Below are positions 1 to 10,515 of a stretch of 64,000 nucleotides of DNA, one piece after another (within the stretch, counting starts at the first letter, position 1; each line of letters starts with the position of its first letter). Location of the stretch: positions 1-64,000 of the forward strand of contig JASANG010002205.1 of assembly GCA_030248215.1 (NCBI GenBank), given 5' to 3'. The stretch comes from Enoplolaimus lenunculus. Taxonomy: Eukaryota; Nematoda; Enoplea; Enoplida; Thoracostomopsidae. The position numbers were made by a program, and so were the translations under genes. The notes beneath the pieces are model-generated. The model had not been told where the DNA came from and did not search any database. It saw only the letters and a program-made list of their open reading frames with translations.

Positions 1-51
1 GATGATAGTGACATCGTAACCGTTGCATCGACGGCGAACCGGTTCGATTAG
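1..51 (+). CDS. C-terminal end of an upstream gene (partial)
   Basis: Frame 1 is open from the first base and reads 16 codons (DDSDIVTVASTANRFD) to a TAG at 49-51. Codon choice (TCG, ACG, GCG, AAC, CGG) resembles the channel exons further on, and the GC content is higher than in the AT-rich sequence that follows. I read it as the end of a terminal coding exon of a gene lying to the left. An AATAAA about 400 bases downstream (near 457) could be its poly(A) signal. The piece is too short to name a family, and chance openness over 17 codons cannot be excluded. Confidence 0.45.
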   Translation, partial: DDSDIVTVASTANRFD

Positions 52-1637
52 TAAAGCTTAATTTTTTATCACTATGCAAGATGTATATATACAAATCGTT
101 AGATTCTCCTTAACCAGCTTTATTCTGATTTTAAGTACGTGTGTAGGGAATGCAATTCCCGTAACATGTGCACTACATAAATCTCTACAAGACTTGACAG
201 CCGCCCCAGAGTTTTGCGCTAAGCTTATATTGCTAATTGTAGTTTCCCAGCCCAACAACCTATTGCACTTAAAGTGTGTAATCTACATGCATATATACTG
301 TAACTTGGACGGAGTCGTACAAGCTGAAATAAATGTCTTAGAATGCATGTATTGGTCACGGTGTTCTGGTAAATGATAATAGAATTATAAATTATGTATG
401 ACTTAAAATTGTATTTTCAACATTTAATAGTTGTCAAGCGCTGAAACCGCATTTAAAAATAAAAATGCAGGGCGTATAAAATGTGTTTCAGTTGAAGATG
501 TATCGAATATGTTGTTGAGATGCGCTCTGGTAAACAATGTTTTGCAGTTGTAGTCTATGTCTATATTGTCAAATGTGTATAGCACCTATCATTAGCCTAT
601 CATTAGTTGGCCGTAATGCGACGTTCACAACATAATGTTCCGAGGTCCTGCATGGCTTTGACCTCCCAATACGACGGACTCCTTAAGCTGAGGTTAACCG
701 TTGCGTTTTGCGTTCTTACATATAAGCCAAATGTGTATTGTATACACGATTTTTTGTTTATAATGGTGAAATGTTAACATCACCTTAACACTTGGTATTG
801 AGATGTCAAACCCAGCTGTAAACCTAAGGTAATGTCGTTTTTGGTAGACCAGTTGAAAATACAGCTAATAATTGAAAACATCTGACCTGAAACGAATTTT
901 GGAAAACTTGTCATTCCTAAACACAAACAATTTTATTATACTTTCGAAATCATTGCAGAAGCGTTGCTTTATACTTTGCTGGTAACTTTTATGTCGGACA
1001 CATGTTTCAAAAATCAGAATGCTAGCAAGAGTATTAATACTGGTATTAGAGTAGGATGTATTCCGAATTTACATCGAATCTAGCCCCTACCCCTGCCTGC
1101 ACCTGCACTGCACTGTTTTATCGGGTTTGTGTATTGTTAATGTTCGATTTATAGACAGATTTTTGCGGATCGCTACTTATTTCTTGGAATGATTCGTTTT
1201 TTCAAAGTAGTTTTACATATGCACACCATGTAACAGTACTGTCATCAGCAATGACGAATTTCACTAGCACTACAGAATTTTTCCTGATCAGAACATTCAA
1301 AAACTAAATTCTACAATACTGTGGTTCCACCGTTCCGTAACAAGTTTTTCAAAGTTTTCTTGATACCAAGTACAAACTGGAAGAATATATTGTTGGTTCG
1401 CTAGTGCCGCTAGCGGATGGGAGGGAGGGCTACAGCCCCTGCGATGGTTTCAGAAAACATTTTTTGGCTAATAACTGGTTTAGGAACAAAAAACTTTTAA
1501 AATTCATGTGGTCCTCTACAAACCAGAATTCTGGCTACGCAGATAAAACAATCGTGCCTTCACCCAGTTGGCTTAGTAACACCGCACACTGTGGTTTAAG
1601 ACGCGTATTCAGTATACTTGAAAGCTGCTTCGTTTAA
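52..1637. other. Intergenic / 3' flank, no gene supported
   Basis: AT-rich sequence after the stop at 51. A 100-codon ATG frame at 74-376 is discussed under rejected items. I see no inverted-end element, tandem array or RNA gene that I can support here. Confidence 0.4.
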
Positions 1638-1976
1638 ACAAGCATGCTTGATATCCTTTAACAAGAATATGCAACTGGAAACATTCTGCGCAGAAATGAA
1701 AGTACACGACACGCGCAGCATTTCTGACTTACTCCCCTTACTAAGGGGGTGGTCAAAATTTTCCGCGAACAATGCAGATACATTGTAATCTATTAACATT
1801 AAACATACCCCGTTTATATTTACAAAAGCAAGATGCAATTCAGTGAGCATTAAACTGAAATCGACACCACCCCTTTGAAAAAGCAGAGGTAGGGCAAAAA
1901 CACAACGAGCGCTGTTATATTTTGTATCACACAGACTTGGCAAGTTGCATATTTTTGTGATCATAGACTTTTGGTT
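1638..1976. mobile_element. Family D inverted-end element, diverged copy
   Basis: Both ends resemble the well-preserved copy at 62732-63062: the left end has AACAAGAATATGCAACTGG, and the right end has AAGTTGCATATTTTTGTGATCAT. Inner blocks of C and G runs (TACTCCCCTTACTAAGGGGG) match the family's usual centre. A 129-codon minus-strand frame lies entirely in this repeat and is not a gene. Confidence 0.55.
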
Positions 1977-2160
1977 TAAAACCACAGTTCCATTTGTTAC
2001 AGATCATAATACATATAAAATTGTAAAACTCAATGCAATCGATATGTGTAATATTTCGTACTACTAAACGAAACTTGTTCACAAAAATGCAAAAATTCAA
2101 TTAAAATCACCAAGCGAACAGCAGCGCACGAATTAGAAGCATTGCGAAAATCCGTCAAAA
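1977..2160 (+). promoter_or_regulatory. Upstream flank of the Q-rich exon
   Basis: About 180 bases between the D element and the start codon at 2161. The start sits in an A-rich context (GTCAAAAATGAG) typical of invertebrate starts. I see no clear TATA box or initiator, so this is only the expected position of the promoter and 5' leader. Confidence 0.25.
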
Positions 2161-3126
2161 ATGAGTTTTCCACCAAAAACACCCTATTTTACACAACCGT
2201 TCAAGCGAAACAAAGGCTCGCCTACTAGAAACGCTGCAATATTAGACGATTTGTCGCCTGCAACTTGCTCAACGACATTCAATTCTCCGATAGACGAAAG
2301 TTGTAATCTTCCTGATTTAGCTAAATTTGTGAACACAACTAGCGAGTCCGTATCCGCTGCCGATTGTAGCTTAAATACCAATAGCTTACAAAGCACCCTT
2401 AAATCGAAGTGTGCAGACTCAACTGAATATGCAACTCGAGTTGTTGATCACGAGCGACTTGATACTGAACTACGACCGACAAAGCAAAAATCGCTAAACA
2501 CTAACAATGCTTCGCCAGCAAAGGACATCGAACACCGGCGGTCAGAACAACAGCAATACCAATTGGGACAAAACATCAAAATACAACAGAACCACCAGCA
2601 GCAGCAGCAGAAACAACAACAGCAGCAACAACAACAACAACAACAACAACAACAACCACAACAACATCAACAACAACAACATCATCATCAACAACAACAA
2701 CAACCACAACAACAACCACAACAACATCATCATCAACAACAACAACAACCACAACAACAACCACAACAACATCATCAACAACAACAACAACCACAACAAC
2801 AACAACAACAACAATGGTACCAAGAACAACCACAACAACATTCAACTCAAAAACGCCACGAAGAACACAGTTGCCATGATGACACAAATCAGCATGATCA
2901 ATCTTCAGTGCAGACGCGACAACGTCCTGAATCATTAACAGAACTTGACGTCTGTCAACAATATGAAATGTCTAAACCTCGGCGAAGTAGAATTGATTCG
3001 GAAATCGCCTCAGTTCACAAAATATCATCAAGTAATGCTCAATTGACTGCAGACGATTTGGCAAGACTTGGATGGTCAGCAAGACGGAAAAATACGTGTT
3101 GGGATCATAGACGAACGGAGTATGAC
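2161..3126 (+). CDS. Glutamine-rich first coding exon (322 codons), protein unrecognised
   Basis: An ATG frame of 322 codons runs to a perfect splice donor, GAC|GTAAGT at 3127, and hits a stop 24 bases into the intron. Residues 1-128 are a mixed Ser/Thr/Asn/Pro-rich, disordered-looking region. About 130-235 is a Gln/His tract coded mainly by CAA with a few CAG and CAT. About 236-322 is charged again and ends ADDLARLGWSARRKN...TEYD. There is no signal peptide or membrane segment. It lies upstream of the K2P exons on the same strand and may be that gene's cytoplasmic N-terminus. However, it ends in phase 0, while the exon at 11496 needs two carried bases, so either an unseen exon lies between or this is a separate gene. 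The CAA array opens other frames (poly-N, poly-T), which are shadows. Confidence 0.7.
2590..2845 (+). repeat. CAA/CAG microsatellite coding polyglutamine
   Basis: An almost pure CAA trinucleotide tract with interspersed CAG, CCA and CAT, in frame with the surrounding exon (Gln with His and Pro). An imperfect higher-order unit (CAACAACAACCA blocks followed by CATCATCAT) repeats about three times, which suggests slippage expansion. Confidence 0.9.
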
Positions 3127-3150
3127 GTAAGTTTTTGCGGTTTCATCTAG

Positions 3151-3950
3151 AATCAATATCAAGCGTGCACCAGGTAACTTTTTGAGAAGGGAGGATTGTT
3201 GAGGAGTACTGAAGACTAAAAGCTTCAGTAGTCAACTCGATGATTCGAAAGAGGTTTAGTGTGTTCTCCACTGAAGCTTTTTGGATTTTATTATCGATAG
3301 CAACGAAGACAGTGGCTTATTAATTGCTATTAATATCTTATAAATCTTTATAATCTGAAACGCAGACAACACCTGCCATTGCTTGCATATTTGTTGTATT
3401 GTAGTTTTTGAACCAACCAAATCACAGCTATGTGTTTCTACTGCAGTTGAAAGTCAAATTTTTTATAAATAATTTCAAAAGGATATGTTTTAAGCTCCTA
3501 TAGTTTTGTCGCCCATTTTAGTTCAACGTAAATAATAATTGTTTTCTGCTTGAATTGTACTTTTTATACCAAAAACTGAACGGTTTAAATTAGTTTTGAT
3601 TAACCCTTTTTCACATGAATATTGTACTTTATATCACTATACACATGTTGCGCCAAATTGCACAGAGTCAATTTTCTGTGAGAGGAGGTTAAACTTTGAA
3701 GATATGAAACGTTTATGTAATCCAATTTAAAATTACTACTTTGTAACGCAGAAAAATATTAATTTAAACTCAGTATAAAATAGAGAATAAGCATACACAT
3801 TACCTTGTTTGGAACCTCTTATAAGCCTACCGTGAAGGTAAGCGTCTATTATTCCTATGAGTGATCCTAGGAACGACTTAAAGGGGCACCCAGGTTTACA
3901 ACAAACAGAAATAACGCGATGGATTGTTTTCCGAAGGAGCTGTAACTGAG
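3151..3950. other. Presumed intron or intergenic, nothing supported
   Basis: AT-rich sequence after the donor at 3127. A 25-base block near 3601 (AACCCTTTTTCACATGAATA) matches the end of the SINE copies at 27753, 36162 and 36455, so a worn SINE remnant is possible. No exon was found. Confidence 0.4.
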
Positions 3951-3954
3951 CCAG

Positions 3955-4090
3955 TTGAAGCTTTATATAGACTAAATTTTTTCACTTAGGCTTAGGCTTA
4001 GGCTTTAGAACGGGCTCATCCTTACGCTTAGGCATAGGCTTAGGTTTATGCTTATACTACTGTTGTGGCCCTGTTCTATACATGGACCTT
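3955..4090. mobile_element. Family F (TTAGGC-bearing) element, worn copy
   Basis: Two TTAGGC-type blocks (CTTAGGCTTAGGCTTAGGC and GCTTAGGCATAGGCTTAGG) separated by about 30 bases, followed by TATGCTTATACTACTGTTGTGG and CCTGTTCTATACATGG. This is the order seen in the intact F copy at 52919-53122. The left end is not clear. Confidence 0.5.
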
Positions 4091-4490
4091 TTGACACATG
4101 TATGCGCTTGACTGACGCTGTGCAGTCTCGAAGCATCATTGGTCAATTTTATGTTTCACAAAATTATTGGTTTAAAACGAAAAAAGGTTTACAGGCGACC
4201 AACCAGTCCAGCGACTATCTATGAATCAGCCCCTGATTACTGAGTGATACGATATAAGCAATTTTAAACGCACGAATCTCAGTCGAGGTAAACTCTACCT
4301 GTTTTTGCTTTTCCGGACAAAACTAACTTTCAAAACTGTTTTCAGTATTTAAACTTTTACGAAAACACAACGTAGCTATGAACCGAGTTTATTTATATCG
4401 AATAGGTTTTGTTGAAAAGCGATTTTTTATAGTCGTACTCAGGGAAGTGTGCAAATACGGTACTATTCACCGCTAAGCTTCAGGAATATA

Positions 4491-4623
4491 AATACTACTA
4501 CTACTACTACTACTACTACTAATAATAATAATAATAATAATAATAATCATCATAACACTAATAATTCTAATAATAATAATAATAATAATAATAAAATAAT
4601 AGTAATGATAAGAATAATAATAA

Positions 4624-4654
<31 letters not shown>

Positions 4655-4668
4655 AAAAATAAATATCA
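4491..4668. repeat. TAC/TAA trinucleotide microsatellite
   Basis: About ten TAC repeats pass directly into a long run of TAA repeats with a few substitutions. Frames through it give poly-Thr, poly-Asn, poly-Ile or poly-Tyr and are not genes. Confidence 0.9.
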
Positions 4669-4729
4669 CTTTCGCATAAGCTTGCCACAGTTAACCTACT
4701 GTCTATAGGGTGCCAAAAAGGCTGCATTC

Positions 4730-5640
4730 TTTATTCTGTTTGTCATTTGCCATTGGTCAATTGCGTCAATTCAAGTTGTTTTCAGTGTTAAATTTTAAAA
4801 TATAAACAAACCACTCTCAAAGAACTTCAGCAACATTGCAAATAAGGCAGGTGACAAGATCAGCACATTTTTGCAACTTGGCCACCATTACAGCGATCTG
4901 ATATCAATTTGGTAGTCCATTGGAAAGTGCTTCATTCGAATGCATTATTAAATCGAACGGATAAAATGTTTATTCGAAAAATATTTCTTGATTGCAAAAA
5001 TTGCTTTTAATTGACGTGCATTTCTAGTGCCGGGTTAACCAAAAGGCAATAAAAGCATGCGTTTTAGAACGGCGTCGAATCCTGGCCGATTATGTTGGGA
5101 TAAACATATTTTATACGGGTGGTAAAGGTAAAGAGTCACTCACCATTTTTGCTTTCGTCAATATTTCTTGTGAAATTAGCAATGTTAGTTTGTTATTAAT
5201 AGTTCAGGTCGCTTTATTGAAGAACTTGAAATATGCCTTAGAAATTACCAAATCAAAGCCTTTAATCCAGAATGCGCATATCAGTGTGTCAAGTTTGAAT
5301 AAATTTTTAAATTTCTGAATGTCTAAAAACAGTTTTAAAGTAAAAAATAAAATTCATTTTGTAATATGTAGTTTTTAAAAAATTCGTCAGCAAGAATGTG
5401 ATCGTTTCACTTTCAATTATATAACTGAAAAGTATACATTCAGTTTCTGAATCTTTACATGGAAGATGACAGTTTGCAAAGTAAAAATAATTTTAAAATT
5501 AATTTCGTGTTATAAACATCGCCTGATTTCAATCATATTCCGTGGAAAAGTGGTCAATCAAGTAAAGCAACCTCGATCGGTGCAACCAAAATAAATAACG
5601 TTCTTTACACAGTGATTTGTAAAATTCAAGCGCTATAGCG
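4730..5640. other. No gene seen
   Basis: AT-rich sequence without recognisable exon, inverted ends or tandem structure. Confidence 0.35.
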
Positions 5641-5642
5641 TA

Positions 5643-6085
5643 CTGTAGTGACCCGAATAAGAGGACGGGGTAATAATTGGTGGGCCCTCAATTTGAGTTC
5701 CAATAAATTAAAGTCCGTATTCGTAATAAGAGTCCGTAAGCGGATAGAGTCCCAAAGCCCTAATTAGAGTCCATAAATATCAATTAGCCCTAATTGTAGC
5801 GCATATATGACTCCAGGATCAAATAATTTGAGTTAGAATCTTTAAAGCCTACTTAAATTTTGAAAGTACATTCCTAAGTATAACCTTTTATTATCGCTCA
5901 AACTATTGAAATGAGACAAATATACGTTTAATTCAACGGATAGTTGCAGTACCGGATATATATCAGTAACGAAGGGCGGCGGAGCATGGGTTAAAAAAAT
6001 AACAGTCCGTAACCAAATAACAAGGGGTTCCCTCTGGAGAGGCCAAATAAATATCAGTGCTCCCCTCTTATTCGGGTCACTACAG
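5643..6085. mobile_element. Family C element, copy 1 (TA target site)
   Basis: Begins CTGTAGTGACCCGAATAAG and ends with the inverted form (CTTATTCGGGTCACTACAG). TA dinucleotides flank both sides (5641-5642 and 6086-6087), as expected for a Tc1/mariner-type target duplication. About 443 bases with no open frame of note, so it is non-autonomous. A second right-end fragment of the same family follows at 6103-6138. Confidence 0.85.
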
Positions 6086-6471
6086 TAAACACTACTTAGA
6101 AATATATATCAGTCCCCGTCTTATTTGGTTCACTACAGTAAAGCGAGCTTTCGCTACGTTTGTCTGATATTAGTACCGGATCCAGCAAGTAACCTGGGAT
6201 TAACAATTTTGCGATTCAAATAGTAAATGTGTTCTCTACTCGAATAGGTGAAAAACATGGCGATGATATAAACCTAAAATTTAAAACCTTCGCGCCTTCG
6301 GCACAACTTTTTAATCTTAAATTATCGATAATTTGAAACTCATGTACAGGTACCGGTATCCATTTAAATATCGATGTCGGAACCGGTATACCAGTATTTT
6401 ATAGTATCCGATCATCACTACTTAAAATATAAAAAACCTACTAAAACACGAATTTAAACTATAAAGTTTCG

Positions 6472-6641
6472 TGCCAAAGTAAAGAACTGGGGCGGAACAG
6501 TATAATAAGCATATTCCTAAACCTAAGCCTAAGCGTAAGAATGAACATATTCCTAAGCCTAAACCTAAACCAAGAAAAAAATCAGTCTAAAGCTTAAGCT
6601 TGCTATTTTCTAATCCCACAGAAAAGCGTTCCGCCCGGGTC
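6472..6641. mobile_element. Family F element with TTAGGC arrays, 8-bp duplication
   Basis: A 170-base element from TGCCAAAGTAAAGAACTGG to GTTCCGCCCGGGTC. The same eight bases, AAGTTTCG, lie directly outside each end (6464-6471 and 6642-6649), the hallmark of hAT-superfamily insertion. Inside are two blocks of reverse-strand TTAGGC units (CCTAAGCCTAAGC). No coding capacity. Confidence 0.75.
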
Positions 6642-6649
6642 AAGTTTCG

Positions 6650-7280
6650 AAACATAAAAGTCTTTTTCCTCGCTGCAAATGCTGATTCCGCGTACTGTCT
6701 AATATATGCTTACAATCTGAAACTTTGATTTAATTGAACCTAACGTTTGAAACTTTGAAGTAAATGGGTGTATTTACGTGTTGATAAAAAACAACAACCC
6801 AATAAAATTATGTTAATAATTAATCATTCTGTTCGACGCTAAGTTTGAAAAAGTTATCTATAAACCAAGATTATTGTTCTGTGTTTGCAATACGTTTATT
6901 CCTGTTTTAGGCTCGTGTACATTTTCTCACATATTTACACGCTTAGCTAACAATTGAGCAATGGCTTACCTTTGCCTAAGTTTTCAACTAATTCTAAACC
7001 TAAAGTTTTAAGGTTATATGTTCGGAAAATGTACAAGATAATACTCTTAGAGTTTAAAAAATAGCGGAGTTCATCATAAAGAACAAGCCGAGTTAGTACA
7101 CTATATTAAATTGTTGCGTTGTCTAAAAGAGCTATTTACCGCCTTGTCGACAAAACATCAGGCTTTTCATATTTTCACCGCGGCAGTTATAAGTTGTTGT
7201 CGATTTCTAAGGTGTATATATAGGCAGTCGAGGCTTTAGTAGAACATATCCTGTGCCAATTTGTAAAGACGCCAGAAATA
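6650..7280. other. No gene seen
   Basis: AT-rich sequence of the presumed long intron or intergenic region. There is a weak TTAGGC-like stretch near 6975-7010 but no clear element ends. Confidence 0.35.
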
Positions 7281-7284
7281 TGCA

Positions 7285-7455
7285 ACTTTTAACAGAGTTT
7301 AGTATAACCTTTTATAAAAATTCTGTAGGTCAAAATATTTTGACACGAGTTATCCCACACCAGACATGTATAACTTTTAACAGAGTTAGTATAACCTTTT
7401 ATAAAAGTCCTGTATGTCAAAATATTTTGACTCGAGTTACCCGGTCTAGAAATGA
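7285..7455. repeat. 88-bp direct tandem duplication
   Basis: Two adjacent copies beginning ACTTTTAACAGAG (7285 and 7373) share the body TATAACCTTTTATAAAA...GTCAAAATATTTTGAC with about ten differences. Each unit contains the palindrome GTCAAAATATTTTGAC. Frames through it are open on both strands but look like chance. Confidence 0.8.
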
Positions 7456-7960
7456 ATATCTGACTTGGGTTTCTGGGCTCAATTCGTTTATTATAATGCA
7501 ATCTTGACACTGGCTTTTGAACTCATTTCCAATTATTTAATGCATATAAGATTTGAACAGAATACATAAACATATCTGTTTACAATAGTTCATATTTTTC
7601 AACAACATTTTAGACTTTATTAGTTTATTTCAGGCTATCTGAAAGTGTTGTGTCTATTGCAATAAATGTAAACACTAACATTCGCAGGTAATCAGAGATT
7701 AGATTTTGCCTCTGGCTTAGCTTTCCAAATGAATTACTGTGACGGTTGTACTAAGTTATGTATTTTGGTTTTACACCAAGCTCGCAACTTGAAATGGTTT
7801 TGTAGAGCAGAGGGGGGCCGGAACACATTCAAACGGGGCGAAGAAAAGTTTGGTATTAACATAGAGCAGTTTTAATGCAGTTGAAAGAATTGTATGCGCG
7901 GTGACAAAACTGTGTGTGAATTTTGAGTGGTGCCACCCTTAACTCTCGCAGTTCCAAATC

Positions 7961-8420
7961 ATGTACTACTTGTCAGTCAAGGTAGGAACCGGGACATCAG
8001 ACCTTTCAACTAAGCAGCTGGAAATGCGGGCTAGAGCGGGCATCGAACTCTTAGCCTATGGATCCTTAAGCGAGCACTCTACCACTGCGCCACGTAGCCC
8101 GCCTCTCCAACTGCCTTTTTCGTCGACTATATCTGTCGACCGTACACCACAATGTGCACTGCATTTATTGCATATGCAGAAGGACAAGTATGTCTCACAT
8201 ACTTACATGCCCTTATTTTCAACAAGGTCGTCCCTTGACCGTCCATCCTATTTTAGACTGGATACCGTGCTCATAGCGCGGCAATTTGCCATTGCGCTCA
8301 CGGCATGGCCCCCATGTCAGTCTAGGTAGGAACCAAGGACATCAGACCTTTCTACCAAGCAGCTGGAATAGCGGGCTAGAGCGGAGATCGAACTCTCAGC
8401 CTATGGATTCTTAGATTATA
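7961..8420 (-). mobile_element. tRNA-derived SINE, two copies in tandem
   Basis: On the minus strand, 8100-8024 starts GGGCTACGTGGCGCAGTGG, with a box A-like TGGCGCAGTGG and a box B-like AGTTCGATGCC, and ends CTAGCCC, which can pair with the start. This is a tRNA outline, but the anticodon arm and T stem are imperfect. A second copy of the box B half and the following body (TAGCCCGCTATTCCAGCTGC) lies at about 8320-8412. The shared tail (GGTCTGATGTCC) in both supports a tRNA-headed SINE rather than a working tRNA gene. Confidence 0.6.
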
Positions 8421-8584
8421 CTGAATCTTTGCATTTTGAAGCAGCTTCGTCCAGTTTAGTGTTTGTTTTTATTTGAAAATTATATAGAAACTGCGGCCAA
8501 TGTTACTCTGAGTGGCGTCCCCTTTTTCCCGCTGGACAGCAACAGGTCAGCTCTTCTGCCCATATATTTGTACTGGGACGGAGG

Positions 8585-9000
8585 GACAGCTTCGAGCCTA
8601 TGATTCTGCAGGGTCGGGCAGGAAAGGCAAGACAGCTTCGAGCATGTGTTCTTGTTGGGTTGGCCGGGACAACTTTGAGCTTATTTTTGCTGGATTGGCC
8701 GGGTAAACCGGGACAGCTTCTAGAGTGTGTTTTTGTTGGCTCGGCCGGGTCAGTCGGGACAGCTTCGATCTATGTTTTTGTTGGGTCGGGCGGCACAACC
8801 GGGACAGCTTCGATCGTGTGTTTTCGTTTTGTTGGTCGGGACAGCCGGGACAGCTTCGAGCCTATGTTTTTGCTGGGTTGGGCGGGACAGCTGGGACAAC
8901 TTCGAACCTATGATTTTGCTGCGTTGGTCGGGACAGCCGGGACAGCTTCGAACCAATGCTTTTGCTGGGTTGGTCGGGACATCCGGGACAGCTTCGACTG
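8585..9000. repeat. GC-rich 46-bp minisatellite, about 10 units
   Basis: The core GGGACAGCTTCGA recurs at 8585, 8631, 8668, 8712, 8758, 8803, 8849, 8895, 8941 and 8987, almost always 44-46 bases apart. The spacer is TATGTTTTTGCTGGGTTGG. It is far richer in G and C than its surroundings. Because 46 is not a multiple of three, reading frames rotate through all phases, so the several open frames here do not indicate a gene. Confidence 0.9.
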
Positions 9001-9149
9001 CTTTGTAATTTTTTCAGGCTGAGTAAATTGGTCCTACCTGATCGAAATGCACTATTTGTGGTATTACAATTTTTAATTCTTAACTGTTTGAAAATGTATT
9101 TGAAACACAATAACAGTGTTTAATACAATTTGAACGTAAACGTCAATTG

Positions 9150-9397
9150 CCTAGTGCGTGTGGGGGGATTTGGAAGGGTTGGAAGGGTACAACCTTTTTG
9201 AGAACACAATAAACGACAACTTCGAGAGATAAAACCTTTTATCTGCTACATATATAACTTTTTAAATTACGTTCCAGGGGGGCTGCCACCACACTGAACC
9301 CCCCGCAACATTAAAGAACCCTAAGCAGGAGAGGGGCTGCCGCCTCCCCAGCCCCGCACTGAACATGAGCCGAAACTGTTATGCAGTTCGTTAAATC
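9150..9397. other. Repeat fragment, no gene
   Basis: Contains TTGGAAGGGTACAACCTTT, also found near 43325 (TTGGAAGGGTATAACCTTA), and a C-rich block at 9280-9360. Probably worn transposon ends. Confidence 0.3.
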
Positions 9398-9714
9398 AGC
9401 TGTCACTTGCTCTTTATAACAAGAGTATGCAACTGGGTTCATAAAAGAATGTACCCAGCCCACGTTGCGTTGTTGGTGTACATCCCCTTATTTGGAGGGG
9501 GTCAAGTTTGTTTGACTAAAAGAAATACAAATTTGCGGTCACAAAATGTTCTGCTTATATTCTTGAGCAATTGCATACATGTATTAAGTGTGTCAAGCAG
9601 CCCCTGAATCATTGGAGAAATGAGTTAAAAAGCAACGCGTGGTGGTACATTTTTGCTATGAACTAGCGCGTTAGTTGCACACTCCTCTGCAAGGTGGACA
9701 TCATCTACTCTTGC
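9398..9714. mobile_element. Family D element, copy 2
   Basis: The left end has AACAAGAGTATGCAACTGGG, then AAGAATGTACCCAGCCCACG. The right end has GTTGCACACTCCTCTGC and ATCATCTACTCTTGC, roughly inverted. The inner GCAACGCGTGGTGGTACA is typical of the family. Confidence 0.6.
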
Positions 9715-10515
9715 ATTGACTAAACTAAATTGACTATGGAATTTGTACAGTGTTCAATGAAACAGGCAAAGGCACCAGCAATCAACGCGTACTGATTTGA
9801 AGGCTTTAATTCAATCTGTAATTGGTTCTTCGTTTGACTGTTTGTTAAACTGGACTGGCAATTTTCTAATCCGTCCTAATAATTTGGTATAAACCGACCC
9901 TCCATTGACTTTTTAGATAAATTATTGTATAACCTAGATTTTTTCATTTTGCTCATGACCCGAAATCCAATTTGATTGGTTTAAGCAAGAGTAAAGCACT
10001 GAACCAGTGTTTTCGAGCAATGAATTTTGTAATTATCTATGTTCTGGACGCGTCGTCTTAGATTGAGATATTTTTCAAAGTTTAGAAATTATTACTTGCC
10101 GTTGGAAATGCTGACTTTGAAATTTTTCATCATGATAAACGACCTCAATTTTGTAGAGAATCGCAATTTCACAATTTTGTTGCGAATATAACAACGCAGC
10201 TTAAATTTGCTTAGAAATAATTGCGTCGCCAGAAAAGTGTGATTAAGTTTTGAAATATTTACGTTAAAAATTTGTCAAATTACGCGACGTAAATTTACGT
10301 TTAATAGGTCCATTAATAAATTTTGATAATTGAAAAAACTTGTCAGAGATATTAAAGTACAATTTATTTACTTTAAATATACCTTTCTAAATTAAGTATT
10401 CTGAGAATAAAACCTAGTTTCAGTGCCCTGCGCGTACCAGTCGGCGCCCGTGTTTAATATATTTTTTGCTTCTGTATAATTTTATTCATATTTATCCATA
10501 GGTCCAAGATTGGGT
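9715..10515. other. No gene seen
   Basis: AT-rich sequence between the D element and the 110-bp tandem array. No element ends or exon recognised. Confidence 0.35.

Noticed and set aside
74-376. 100-codon plus frame with a signal-peptide-like start and seven cysteines
   Set aside because: It lies just after the stop of the entering gene, in what looks like its 3' untranslated region. It overlaps an open minus frame and shows no codon preference like the real exons. A small secreted peptide is not excluded, but I cannot support it.
2507-2938. Long poly-Asn, poly-Leu and poly-Val frames on both strands
   Set aside because: Shadows of the CAA trinucleotide tract in the Q-rich exon.
4449-4727. 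Asn/Thr/Ile-rich and Tyr/Ser-rich frames
   Set aside because: Produced by the TAC/TAA microsatellite.
8024-8100. Working tRNA gene on the minus strand
   Set aside because: Acceptor stem and box A/B fit, but the anticodon and T stems are broken and a second partial copy with the same tail follows, so it is a SINE head.
8512-9110. Cluster of frames of 60-140 codons on both strands
   Set aside because: They follow the 46-bp minisatellite; a unit not divisible by three opens every frame in turn.
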